Source: an uncultured Clostridia bacterium (GTDB taxonomy: Bacteria; Bacillota; Clostridia; Monoglobales; Monoglobaceae). Taken from it: DNA of 64,000 nucleotides. This document shows positions 1-8,161 of the stretch, piece after piece. The stretch is from assembly GCA_934454115.1 (NCBI GenBank), contig CAKSFQ010000011.1, positions 1 to 64,000 on the forward strand. Reading direction: 5' to 3'. The first letter of the stretch is position 1. Every line of letters begins with the position of its first letter. A program made the translations under genes and the position numbers. The notes under the pieces were generated by a model, which saw only the letters and a list, made by a program, of their open reading frames with translations, had not been told where the DNA came from and did not search any database.

Positions 1-1815
1 AAATTAGACCGCCTGTGGCGCGTTAATGTGAATAACCACGAGACAGATCAGTGGTATAATTATGATGCCAATAACCGGGTAACGCGGGAGGGATATTTCC
101 AGTCCCGTTCTCTGGTGGGCGCACTGGACTATACGTATAACCAAGCCGGGTGGATCACCGAGATCAGCGAGACGGATGGAATTCCTTATACGCAAAGCTA
201 TGGCTATCGGCTGGACGGAAACATGATCCGTAAGACGGATAGCCGCAGCGGCGGTGAAACGCAGTATCGATATGATGCGATGGGGCAGCTTTTGGCTGAG
301 GAATACAGTGTAAGCGGAACAACGGCAGAGACCGGCTATGCCTATGACACCCGCGGAAACCGGATCAGCAAAAATGAAAACGGCGTTATCAGTCATTATA
401 CTTATGACACCAACAACCGTCTGGTTAGCGAGAGCAGAGAAACGGACGGAATCACAACGGTGCAAAATTACAGCTATGACAAGGTGGGCAACCTGCTGCA
501 GCGTGCGACAGGAACGCTTTCTGCGCCGGGCGGTGCGGCAGAATTGCAGTTATCGGCAGTGTCGGAGGGGATGGCAGATGATTTGAGCGGTGCAGAAGTG
601 GTGAACTATATGTATAATGCAAACAACCTGCTGACCGGGATTGCCACGGATCAGGGGCTGATGGCAAGCTATGCATATGATGTACAGGGACGGCGCATTA
701 GTAAGACGGTGAACGGCAGTACCACGCACCAGATCTGGGACGGACAAAACATCGTCAGAGAGGAAACGGCGGCAGGAGCAGAGCATAATTACTATTATAG
801 CAGACGGCTCTTTGCTAAAAAGACCGGAGATGAGATCTTGCGGTATCTGTATGACGGACACGGAAGCGTCATCGGCCTCGATAACGTGGATGACTATGAC
901 TATGATGAAGATGGCAATGTCATCGACCACAATAATGGGGATCGCTATGACTATGACGCCTTTGGGAATCTGCGGTCTGTGACAGGAGAAAGCCACAATC
1001 CATTCCGCTACTGCGGGGAGTACCTGGACGCCGAAAGCGGTTTGATATATCTCAGAAACCGCTATTACGATCCGCAGACGGGAAGATTTATCACCGAAGA
1101 TCCGGCCAAAGACGGCACAAATTGGTACGTGTATTGCGGAAATAACCCGGTGATGTTTGTGGATCCAAGTGGGTTGATTCCGTCACTAGTAGATGCTGCC
1201 GAAATGGCATCACGTAGCTATAATACATACGATATGTTAAAAAACGGTTTGGAAAGCCGCAAATTGGGGGAGGGCTGGCGTTTAATTGATGAGTGGAGAG
1301 GCAGTGAAGGGTTAGTGATTCACATATATGTCAGAGGTGATGGAGAACATTCTTCATATACTGGTGCCAAGGAATATGCGTTTGTTAATAAGGGGTCTAG
1401 CACATGGGGAGACTGGGTAAATAATTTCCAGCAGCCTTTTGGATGGTCAACTGATATGTCTGAATCTATTGCAAAAGCAGAATATTTTTCCAACAGTGAC
1501 TGGGGTAACTATGAAATTACATTTATAGGACATTCAAAGGGAGGAGCGGAAGCAGCCGCTAATGCTATTGCCACAAATAGAAACGCAATTCTCTTTAACC
1601 CTGCGGCTACTGCACTTAACGAATATGGTCTAAATGCAAATACATATTCTGGTGGTATGACAGTATATGTTGTTAAAGGCGAGCCATTAAATGCCTTAAA
1701 TTCATTATTGGGAGCAAAAGCGATAGACAATTATGAAACATTGCCGTTTTATTCATGGAATCCAATAAAAAACCACTCTATGGAAGCTATTAAAAGTGGC
1801 GTGAAGGGACGGTGA
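1..1815 (+). CDS. Rhs/YD-repeat protein with lipase-like C-terminal tip (5' end outside window)
   Basis: The reading frame is open at the left edge, so this is the 3' part (604 codons) of a larger gene. Residues 1 to about 310 contain many YD repeats such as YTYDTNNRL and YAYDVQGRRISK. The Rhs core follows, with RNRYYDPQTGRFITEDP and a closing NPVMFVDPSGL near nt 1140-1176. Rhs cores form a shell that encloses a variable C-terminal toxin. Here the tip (about nt 1177-1815) carries GHSKGG at nt 1528-1545, the nucleophile elbow of lipase-class-3/alpha-beta hydrolases. A phospholipase-type toxin is an inference. The tip is more AT-rich than the core, as expected for exchanged tips. The stop codon lies against the immunity-like gene. 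This appears to be the currently connected toxin of the locus. Confidence 0.85.
   Translation, partial: KLDRLWRVNVNNHETDQWYNYDANNRVTREGYFQSRSLVGALDYTYNQAGWITEISETDGIPYTQSYGYRLDGNMIRKTDSRSGGETQYRYDAMGQLLAEEYSVSGTTAETGYAYDTRGNRISKNENGVISHYTYDTNNRLVSESRETDGITTVQNYSYDKVGNLLQRATGTLSAPGGAAELQLSAVSEGMADDLSGAEVVNYMYNANNLLTGIATDQGLMASYAYDVQGRRISKTVNGSTTHQIWDGQNIVREETAAGAEHNYYYSRRLFAKKTGDEILRYLYDGHGSVIGLDNVDDYDYDEDGNVIDHNNGDRYDYDAFGNLRSVTGESHNPFRYCGEYLDAESGLIYLRNRYYDPQTGRFITEDPAKDGTNWYVYCGNNPVMFVDPSGLIPSLVDAAEMASRSYNTYDMLKNGLESRKLGEGWRLIDEWRGSEGLVIHIYVRGDGEHSSYTGAKEYAFVNKGSSTWGDWVNNFQQPFGWSTDMSESIAKAEYFSNSDWGNYEITFIGHSKGGAEAAANAIATNRNAILFNPAATALNEYGLNANTYSGGMTVYVVKGEPLNALNSLLGAKAIDNYETLPFYSWNPIKNHSMEAIKSGVKGR
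951..1100 (+). repeat. Rhs core repeat, copy 1
   Basis: This 150-nt block encodes the last YD repeat and the Rhs core. It recurs at 2801-2950 and 4578-4727 with about 4-6 differences by eye. It lies directly upstream of a variable tip each time, so it is the likely homology for tip exchange. Confidence 0.9.
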
Positions 1816-1820
1816 ATATT

Positions 1821-2369
1821 GTGAATATTAATATGAAAATTTTTATTATTATTTCTATAATTGTAATTGCTATTATTTTAATTATGCCGTGGTTGATATT
1901 GATGATTGGTGGTTATTTTTCATCAAATCCAGACTCTCCTGAAATAACATATAGTGAATTCCCAATATGTTTAGAGTATGAAATCAATGGACAATATACC
2001 AAGGTAGAAGATATATTAATATGTGAATTTGATGGTTTTGGATTTAATGAGGGTAATGGAAAGTTCAGAAAATGGAAAGCGCAATTAAAAAGTGGTAATA
2101 AGAGAATTACTCTCTTAAAAAATGATAATATTGAAATTTATTATTTCCCTGTAAAAGATGATTCGCGATTGGCAGGTGTATTTATGGGGGATGCAGAGTA
2201 TTATTCGGGTGGCATAGGTGACACTTTTCCTGATGCATGGTGTACGACAAATTTTGAGGATAAAACCGTGAATGATTACGTGATAGGTGCTGACGAGATG
2301 AAAGAAAGGTATCATTTGCAACTCATCAGTTGGGAATGCGCACCGCCGATAGAAAACACATTTCGATAG
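1821..2369 (+). CDS. membrane-anchored immunity-like protein, paralogue of the gene at 3689
   Basis: A 182-residue protein from the GTG at 1821, about 11 nt after GAAGGGA. A GTG at 1812 overlapping the Rhs stop is possible but sits too close to that site. An N-terminal membrane segment (about residues 5-30) precedes a soluble domain containing EFPICLEYEING, CEFDGFG and a closing SWECAPPIENTFR. It aligns over its length with the protein at 3689-4267, which also follows a GHSKGG-type tip. Position, overlap and paired divergence suggest immunity to the upstream tip. I do not recognise a named family. The function is inferred from context only. Confidence 0.7.
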   Translation: MNINMKIFIIISIIVIAIILIMPWLILMIGGYFSSNPDSPEITYSEFPICLEYEINGQYTKVEDILICEFDGFGFNEGNGKFRKWKAQLKSGNKRITLLKNDNIEIYYFPVKDDSRLAGVFMGDAEYYSGGIGDTFPDAWCTTNFEDKTVNDYVIGADEMKERYHLQLISWECAPPIENTFR

Positions 2370-2407
2370 TAAAAATCAGTGGTTTATTTTGCAAACTCTG
2401 TGATTGG

Positions 2408-2797
2408 ATGGTGAGGCTTATGTATTGGTTATTGACTTTTGCACCTTTCATAATCGAAATGATGTTGGGGGTATATTCGCTAATGGAACCTTCAACCTAT
2501 TGCTCACCAATTGTCAATTGCGCTATGTGGGGATGGGCGTTATTAGGTCGGCAAATTTACCTTTTGTTAATAAACTATATCTATATTATACGGTATGCTG
2601 TGACATATGTGACAGGATTACTAAGTGCGATTTGCATTATATGTTTAAATGTTGGCGGCATATTAATACTGCACAAAATAGAATATGGCGTATTTATTGG
2701 AGATGTGCCGGAAGGAATCTATTATTTATTGATAGGTATACCAACAGTTATTATTGTAATTGGTATGGGAATTATGTATTTCATCAGAAAGTTATGA
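2408..2797 (+). CDS. orphan small membrane protein, possible immunity gene without its toxin
   Basis: A hydrophobic protein of about 129 residues with roughly three to four membrane segments. The start is uncertain: ATG 2408 or ATG 2420, neither with a clear ribosome site. The next Rhs core copy begins immediately after its stop (core at 2801). It follows the first immunity gene with only a short gap and has no toxin tip before it. In size and topology it resembles the small membrane proteins at 5490 and 6856, but I see no secure sequence alignment with them. A leftover immunity gene is an inference. Confidence 0.5.
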   Translation: MVRLMYWLLTFAPFIIEMMLGVYSLMEPSTYCSPIVNCAMWGWALLGRQIYLLLINYIYIIRYAVTYVTGLLSAICIICLNVGGILILHKIEYGVFIGDVPEGIYYLLIGIPTVIIVIGMGIMYFIRKL

Positions 2798-3689
2798 TAC
2801 CTATGACGCCTTTGGGAATCTGCGGTCTGTGACAGGAGAAAGCTACAACCCATTCCGATACAACGGGGAGTACCTGGACGCCGAAAGCGGTTTGATATAT
2901 CTCAGAAACCGCTATTACGATCCGCATACGGGAAGATTTATCACCGAAGACCCTATTAAGGACGGTCTGAATTGGTATGTGTATGCAAATAATAATCCCA
3001 TCATGTTTTTCGACCCGTTCGGACTGGCACCGACTACCAAGGAAGCAGCTGAAATGGCTGACCATATTTATCATTGGGATCAAAATAACGACAAAAAGGA
3101 TAGAATAGTATCAGGTTGGCGTTTGATTGATGTCTGGTGGGGGCGTGAAAGTATGAAAATGGGATTCTACATACCTTCTGGTGATGATTGGAAAAATCCA
3201 TCGGAATACACTATCGCGTTCAAAGGAACCACATGGTATAATCCGGGTGATTGGAAAAACAATGCAGAACAGTTATTGTCATCGAAGTCCGCAGATATGT
3301 GGGATGCGATAAATTATAGCAAAGGGTTTGTGAGCGAACATCCAAAAGAGATAACTTTTGTCGGACACTCAAAAGGAGGTGCAGAGGCGGCATCGGCGGC
3401 AATTGCAACAAATAAAAATGCCATAATATTTAATCCTGCAACATCAAATTTGTCTGATTATGGGTTGAATGCATCAAGCTATACAGCAGATATGACAGCT
3501 TATATTGTGAAAGGTGATATCGTAAATTATTTTGAAGGGTGGTTCAGTAACCCTGTTGGTAAAGCAGTATATTTGCCACAACAGTACGGCGGACATTGGT
3601 ACGAGGGTTGGCAGACGAATGCAGTAGATAGGATACTCAATCACCTAATGTTCTCTGTAAAAAGTGCGTTAAGGGAGGCTGGATATTGA
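2760..3689 (+). CDS. displaced Rhs core plus lipase-like tip (orphan toxin cassette)
   Basis: The only available start is a TTG at 2760 inside the previous gene, in another frame and without a ribosome site. Independent translation is therefore doubtful. It contains one core copy (RNRYYDPHTGRFITEDP, ending in a degenerate NPIMFFDPFGL) and then a tip of about 225 residues. The tip has GHSKGG at nt 3363-3380 followed by GAEAASAAIATNKNAIIFNP, closely matching the tip of the first Rhs gene. Both therefore look like serine hydrolases of the lipase-3 type. The arrangement fits a silent cassette that becomes active after recombination into the full-length gene. Confidence 0.75.
   Translation: MVWELCISSESYDTYDAFGNLRSVTGESYNPFRYNGEYLDAESGLIYLRNRYYDPHTGRFITEDPIKDGLNWYVYANNNPIMFFDPFGLAPTTKEAAEMADHIYHWDQNNDKKDRIVSGWRLIDVWWGRESMKMGFYIPSGDDWKNPSEYTIAFKGTTWYNPGDWKNNAEQLLSSKSADMWDAINYSKGFVSEHPKEITFVGHSKGGAEAASAAIATNKNAIIFNPATSNLSDYGLNASSYTADMTAYIVKGDIVNYFEGWFSNPVGKAVYLPQQYGGHWYEGWQTNAVDRILNHLMFSVKSALREAGY
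2801..2950 (+). repeat. Rhs core repeat, copy 2
   Basis: This copy matches 951-1100 with about six differences and 4578-4727 with about four. It starts four bases after the stop codon of the preceding small membrane gene, a sharp junction that suggests a recombination boundary. Confidence 0.9.
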
Positions 3690-4267
3690 TGAATAAAAAA
3701 ACGTTTTTTCTTGTAATAGGAATAATTGGCGGCGTATTGTTGACAAGTTTATTGTATTTCGCATTTATGTTTTTTGTGGCCTTTGGGGGACTGAACTTTC
3801 TAATTCCGGTTCCTAAACCGGAGGTTACACATGGCGAATTTCCTTTTCAACTGACATACGAAATAAATGGTGAAACAAAGGTGATAGAAGACACCATCGT
3901 GTGTGAATTCGACGGCTTTATTGTAGAAGGAGAAAACGGAAAATACCGCAAATGGAAAACATCCCTGAAAAACGGAAATGAACGGCTCACGCTTTTAGAC
4001 TTGCGTCCGTTAAACGAGATCAACGAGTTTGGTCAGACAATGCTGGAATTGTACTTTTACTATGGAACTGCTGCATATTACATGGGTGATAACACCAATC
4101 CTTTTGCAAGAGATGCTCAAGGTTTTGACTATGTTAGTTATGAGTTTCAAACTGCGGATGGCAAGACTGGAAAAAGTGGTTATGAGGCAGAAGAAGCTTA
4201 TGAGAAATATAAAATACGTCTCATAAACTGGGAGTGTGCGCCGCCGATCGAAAACACATTTCGATAG
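3689..4267 (+). CDS. membrane-anchored immunity-like protein of the second lipase-like tip
   Basis: A 192-residue protein. Its ATG at 3689 overlaps the toxin stop (TGATG), with AGGGAGG about 12 nt upstream. Residues about 7-35 form a membrane segment. The soluble part has GEFPFQLTYEING, CEFDGF, NGKYRKWKTSLKNG and a C-terminal NWECAPPIENTFR, all shared with the gene at 1821. The matching pairs (two GHSKGG tips, two of these proteins) are the best evidence that this is the cognate immunity protein. DNA identity with the first copy continues slightly past the stop codon. That end looks like a second recombination edge. Confidence 0.72.
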   Translation: MNKKTFFLVIGIIGGVLLTSLLYFAFMFFVAFGGLNFLIPVPKPEVTHGEFPFQLTYEINGETKVIEDTIVCEFDGFIVEGENGKYRKWKTSLKNGNERLTLLDLRPLNEINEFGQTMLELYFYYGTAAYYMGDNTNPFARDAQGFDYVSYEFQTADGKTGKSGYEAEEAYEKYKIRLINWECAPPIENTFR

Positions 4268-5493
4268 TAAAGATAAGCGATCTAAACGGAGTGTTACCAA
4301 GCGGTGCAACGGCAGAAACGTGTGAATACGATCGTTTTGGATATCCGAGCAAAAAGACGGACAGCCTGGGACAGACGGAGGAGATGCGGTATAATCTGAT
4401 GGGCTTGCTGCGGTATGCGGTTGACAAAGAGGGGCGCGAGCAGTATTATGATTATACGGCTTACGGCTCCCTGGCGCAGCGCGGTGATGACGACGGTCTC
4501 TATGCCTATCGGCACAGTAGGAATAATCTGCTAAAGAAGGCGTTTCATTACGGTCATGACGAGGAGATCGACTATACCTATGACGCCTTTGGGAATCTGC
4601 GGTCTGTGACGGGACAAAGCTACAACCCATTCCGATACAACGGGGAGTACATGGACGCCGAAAGCGGTTTGATATACCTCAGAAACCGCTATTACGATCC
4701 GCATACGGGAAGATTTATCACCGAAGACCCAATAAAATATGGCAAAAATTGGTATGTGTATTGCTCAAGCAATCCTGTAAACCGATGGGATCCATTGGGA
4801 TATTTGGATACGGGTTATGATGCAAATGGCATTTGGCGTAATTGGGATGCCGAAAGATTTGGGTATGGTTCAGCAGTATATAAAATGCTTGTTGGATTGA
4901 CAACAGCATATGAAAATGCCTCCGCTGATGAAGCGAGAAGTAGAATTCATCAGTTGGCCGCTACCTTGCGTGTAACCGATACAACCATTACAGATAATAT
5001 TTTGTTAAATAATAGTGCAGGAGCAAGTGGCTTCGGACATAATGCGACATTATTGCTGAATGCTTCGGGACAAGGGTTTTTATTTAGCTTTAATCCAGCC
5101 AATGAGAGCATGCCATACTCTGCCGGGGAATTACGTTTTTCTATTTTAAGTGCGGAAGGGGTTAATCTTCTCAAAGATGGTGATGGAGCAGTTTATCGAG
5201 AAGTTACAATATTTGGAAATTTACGTGATGAGGAATATGATAGATTTGTATGGAATGATATTACAAGTGAACAGGGAAATGCAATGTTTTACAAAGCTGC
5301 AGATATTTTTGAATTTCCGGGCACATATATGATTACAGGATATCAATGTGATAACGTAACAAACGAAATATTTACTGCGGGGAATGCAGGGTATTATGTT
5401 TGGTCAACACCGAACAACACCTATCATAGGTATAAGGAGGGAAGAACACATTGGGGAAATCGATTGGCTGTTTGGCGAGGGGGAAAAATATGA
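4234..5493 (+). CDS. displaced Rhs core plus permuted-papain-like tip
   Basis: The frame opens inside the 3' end of the preceding immunity gene, in another frame and with no ribosome site. Rhs homology begins near nt 4285, so the start is arbitrary. YD repeats (CEYDRFGYPSKK, YYDYTAYGSL) lead into the core and end at WDPLGYLDTG near nt 4800. The tip of about 230 residues has GFGHNATLL (near residue 267) and YQCDNVTNEI (near residue 370). A histidine before a cysteine is the order seen in circularly permuted papain/NlpC folds. A peptidase, amidase or acyltransferase toxin is inferred. The stop overlaps the start of the next gene by ATGA. Confidence 0.65.
   Translation: MCAADRKHISIVKISDLNGVLPSGATAETCEYDRFGYPSKKTDSLGQTEEMRYNLMGLLRYAVDKEGREQYYDYTAYGSLAQRGDDDGLYAYRHSRNNLLKKAFHYGHDEEIDYTYDAFGNLRSVTGQSYNPFRYNGEYMDAESGLIYLRNRYYDPHTGRFITEDPIKYGKNWYVYCSSNPVNRWDPLGYLDTGYDANGIWRNWDAERFGYGSAVYKMLVGLTTAYENASADEARSRIHQLAATLRVTDTTITDNILLNNSAGASGFGHNATLLLNASGQGFLFSFNPANESMPYSAGELRFSILSAEGVNLLKDGDGAVYREVTIFGNLRDEEYDRFVWNDITSEQGNAMFYKAADIFEFPGTYMITGYQCDNVTNEIFTAGNAGYYVWSTPNNTYHRYKEGRTHWGNRLAVWRGGKI
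4578..4727 (+). repeat. Rhs core repeat, copy 3
   Basis: Third copy of the 150-nt core block, differing from copy 2 at about four positions. A fourth, more diverged core lies near nt 6018-6150 in the next cassette. Confidence 0.9.
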
Positions 5494-5888
5494 AAAAAAT
5501 ATTATTATACTTACTACCATTGTTAAGCAATATATTCCTTTACCCACTGTGCTTATTAAAGAGTCAAGCTGCTCCGGTTATAGGATTGTTTCTAAACATA
5601 TTTTTGATACCAATATATTTGGTAATGTTATCCATAAAATTATCCAAGGAGCAACAAGGTATGACATGGTATGTTATCCAATATGTTATTATGCTTGTAA
5701 TTAGTGCGATGGGGATAGGTATTAATTTTATAAACTGGTGGATATCAGGAGGAAACATTTCGTCTGTGGGTATCGATACAGAAACAAAGATGATGGTTTC
5801 TACAGAGTTACAAGTCGCTCTTTTTATTATAACCTTATCGTGGGTAATATATGTTGCCATAAAGCATATCAAAAGAAAAAAACGTTAA
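5490..5888 (+). CDS. small four-helix-type membrane protein, putative immunity to the papain-like tip
   Basis: A 132-residue, very hydrophobic protein whose ATG overlaps the toxin stop (ATGA), with GAGGGGGA just upstream. It has about four membrane segments and a lysine-rich tail (HIKRKKR). The motifs IPIYLVMLSIK and a later INWWISGGN are matched by the protein at 6856 (IPIYLLIVSIK, FNWGITTGN). That protein also follows a permuted-papain-like tip. The two toxin-immunity pairs are therefore parallel. No named family is recognised. Confidence 0.68.
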   Translation: MKKILLYLLPLLSNIFLYPLCLLKSQAAPVIGLFLNIFLIPIYLVMLSIKLSKEQQGMTWYVIQYVIMLVISAMGIGINFINWWISGGNISSVGIDTETKMMVSTELQVALFIITLSWVIYVAIKHIKRKKR

Positions 5889-5907
5889 ATATAGCATCTG
5901 CTACAAC

Positions 5908-6831
5908 GTGATGCAAAGGACTAATATTACAGGTGTGATTACGGGATTTGATGCCGTTGCAAAATGGAACGAGGAGGAACGAGATCATATTGATGGTGAA
6001 GGTGTTTATGAAGAATCCGGCATGATATATCTTAGAAACCGCTATTATGACCCGAGTGTCGGACGATTTATCACCGAAGACCCGGCAAAAGACGGAACAA
6101 ATTGGTATGTCTATTGCGGGAATAACCCGGTCATGTTTGTGGATAGTTCCGGGCTTGACGCTGTAATTATAACAAATAAAAATGCTGCATGGTGGCAAGG
6201 CCACACGTCAGCCGTATATCAGAATGCGAATGGAGATTGGTATTATACTTACTGGGGAAATAAAGCGGCGGCTGTGATAAGGATTTCAAACTATATGATG
6301 GGCAATATGGATAATTTCAATTCCGCATTAAACAGTTTTCTTGAAGACAACGGATTTGGAAATATTACGTCTGACTATACAGATGCTATCTATGTTGTAG
6401 GAGATTTTACTGCTTCTTTGACAGCGGCATATGATGATGTATATGCCGCTGATACTCATAAGAAAAGCAAAGGGACTATAAGTGTTCTCGGCGATGGAAG
6501 TAAGGTTCATCAGGGTAAGAACGGAGCGTATGACTTGAAAACAAATAACTGCTTGCATCGAACATACCAGTCCTTGAGCAAGGGCGCGTTAGCAGATGGA
6601 ACAAGTATGGCTACTTATTTGACAGCTACTGGAGTTAATACCAAAGTAGGAAATTACGCACAACCAAACGTAGCAACCCCTGCATTTGCACAAGCTTTTA
6701 TGAACAGTTCATTTTCAAAATTTGGGGCAAGGCAATCCATTATAAATTATGCAAATCTATATGATATAGGGAGCGAATGGGCGCAAGTATACAGAAAAGG
6801 AATGTATGCAAGGGCTGTTCGCGGTTATTAA
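5908..6831 (+). CDS. displaced Rhs core plus permuted NlpC/papain-like tip
   Basis: A 307-codon frame with GTG 5908 or ATG 5911 as the first start and no ribosome site, so probably a silent cassette. Residues 1-35 are not YD repeats and may be a scar of an older junction. A diverged core follows (LRNRYYDPSVGRFITEDP, NPVMFVDSSGL). The tip has GHTSAVY near residue 98 and TNNCLHRTYQ near residue 215. This is the His-then-Cys arrangement of permuted papain-fold enzymes (the NC motif after a GH motif), clearer than in the tip at 4800-5493. A cell-wall amidase, peptidase or acyl-transfer activity is inferred. Confidence 0.68.
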   Translation: MMQRTNITGVITGFDAVAKWNEEERDHIDGEGVYEESGMIYLRNRYYDPSVGRFITEDPAKDGTNWYVYCGNNPVMFVDSSGLDAVIITNKNAAWWQGHTSAVYQNANGDWYYTYWGNKAAAVIRISNYMMGNMDNFNSALNSFLEDNGFGNITSDYTDAIYVVGDFTASLTAAYDDVYAADTHKKSKGTISVLGDGSKVHQGKNGAYDLKTNNCLHRTYQSLSKGALADGTSMATYLTATGVNTKVGNYAQPNVATPAFAQAFMNSSFSKFGARQSIINYANLYDIGSEWAQVYRKGMYARAVRGY

Positions 6832-6855
6832 TTGGTGTTAGGAGTGATGGGAAAT

Positions 6856-7239
6856 ATGGTATGGGTGCACTATCTAATCCCCATTGGAGTTCATTTGCTA
6901 TTTTTACCATTTTTGTTTTGGGGCAATAATCAATCAATAGTAAGCTTAGTCGAGATAATAATTGGTACAATTATTATACCGATATACCTGTTAATAGTTA
7001 GCATTAAAATAGTAAGTGAAATAAGTACAGGTAAATTTACGCTTTTCCTGTTGGTTATGATAGGTGTAGCTACTGCTGGAATTTTTACAAGTTATTTTAA
7101 TTGGGGAATTACAACAGGAAACCTATTGAAACCCGACAGCGAAACAGTACTCATTATGCAGATACAGATTTTTGTATCATCAGCTATAGTTATAGTAGGC
7201 TGGACTATTGCCTGCTTTGTAAAAAGCAGGTTGAAATAG
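6856..7239 (+). CDS. small membrane protein, putative immunity, paralogue of the gene at 5490
   Basis: A 127-residue hydrophobic protein. The frame is open from TTG 6832. I chose ATG 6856 because its N-terminus aligns with that of the paralogue at 5490 and GGAG lies 11 nt upstream. It shares IPIYL..SIK, FNW.I..GN and an acidic D.ET stretch with the paralogue, and ends in a short basic tail. It is placed directly after a toxin-like tip, like the other immunity candidates. Confidence 0.65.
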   Translation: MVWVHYLIPIGVHLLFLPFLFWGNNQSIVSLVEIIIGTIIIPIYLLIVSIKIVSEISTGKFTLFLLVMIGVATAGIFTSYFNWGITTGNLLKPDSETVLIMQIQIFVSSAIVIVGWTIACFVKSRLK

Positions 7240-7455
7240 GCTCTGTTACACTTTTCGCCGCATGTTTATTGAGCGGCGGTAAAAGTGCTTTTACCGCACT
7301 TGCAAAGTAACGGCAAGCAATGTTAGTGTCCGTATACACTAACGATTTTTACAGATTTTCTGCAAGAAAAATCTGTAAAAATACTTGTTGGGGTTAGCGC
7401 CCCAAACCCGCCGACTTAGGGACAAATTGTCCCTAAGTTTGGCCGTGGAAAGAAT
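7240..7455. other. non-coding stretch with five consecutive inverted repeats
   Basis: No gene is seen. Successive perfect or near-perfect dyads lie at 7276-7297 (arms GCGGTAAAA), 7322-7343 (GTTAGTGT), 7346-7381 (14-nt arms around TTTACAGA), 7390-7403 (GGGG/CCCC) and 7414-7438 (12-nt arms ACTTAGGGACAA, 1-nt loop). None is a simple terminator with a T-run in the expected place. The block separates the last immunity gene from a broken Rhs fragment and may be a mobile-element end or a recombination-prone repeat. Confidence 0.6.
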
Positions 7456-8068
7456 GCCGGGCGGTGCGGCAGAATTGCAGTTATCGGCGGTATCGGAGGG
7501 TACGGCGGATGATTTGAGCGGTACAGAAGTGGTGAACTATACATATCATGCAAACAACCTGCTGACCGGGATTGCCACGGATCAGAGGCTGATGGCAAGC
7601 TATACCTATGATGTACATGGACGGCGCATCAGTAAGACGGTAAACGGCAGTACCACATTATGTGCAGTTGTTGGGTGCAAGCAGAAAGTGTAATACAATC
7701 CGCAGTAGAAATAGAGGGCGAAAATGTAGGAATTTCGGGACAAATATCGGAGGTTTATGAGAAAAAACTGGTAGCTTTGTTTGTCGGAGATCGGAAGAAT
7801 ATTTTATATTTAGATCAAAGTACTTCATCGGAAGATGGAAGTTTTGAATTCCAATTTCAATGTGAATATCAGCGGATATGTGCCGCAAATTACGGGATCA
7901 ATACAGAGTTTAAGTGGTACAACGACAGAACTTCGGATTGAAAATATTACCGATCAGTACTTAATTGCGAATGATGTTTTTCGGGAAGAGAGCGGTTTGT
8001 GTGAGGTCTCGTATACATTACCGAGTTTACTGAATGCCAAGAAATATAGGGAATTTTTGTTATCATAA
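7456..8068 (+). pseudogene. decayed Rhs/YD-repeat fragment joined to other surface-protein sequence
   Basis: nt 7456-7656 closely match nt 525-726 of the first Rhs gene (YD repeats with NNLLTGIATDQ and GRRISKTVNGSTT). After a junction the frame continues as VGISGQISEVYEKKLV...LFVGD, a different domain. It ends at 7941, while a related reading continues in another frame from 7835 to 8068. No ribosome site or full-length frame is visible. This looks like debris of one or more Rhs-type genes. Whether any part is expressed cannot be seen. Confidence 0.7.
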
Positions 8069-8132
8069 TGGATGCGTTTATGTGAACAACAAGCGACAGG
8101 CATGAATTTTTCATAAAAGTTTGGCGGATTGA

Positions 8133-8161
8133 TTGACAAAAAATGCAATTTATATTACAAT
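8133..8161 (+). promoter_or_regulatory. sigma-A-type promoter of the LytTR gene
   Basis: TTGACA at 8133-8138 and TACAAT at 8156-8161 with a 17-nt spacer, about 65 nt before the start of the regulator gene. It marks the right border of the Rhs region. Confidence 0.75.

Noticed and set aside
4010..4630. 206-codon minus-strand open frame
   Set aside because: It lies across the immunity gene and Rhs core, has a composition of a shadow frame (Arg/Ser/Pro-rich) and no ribosome site.
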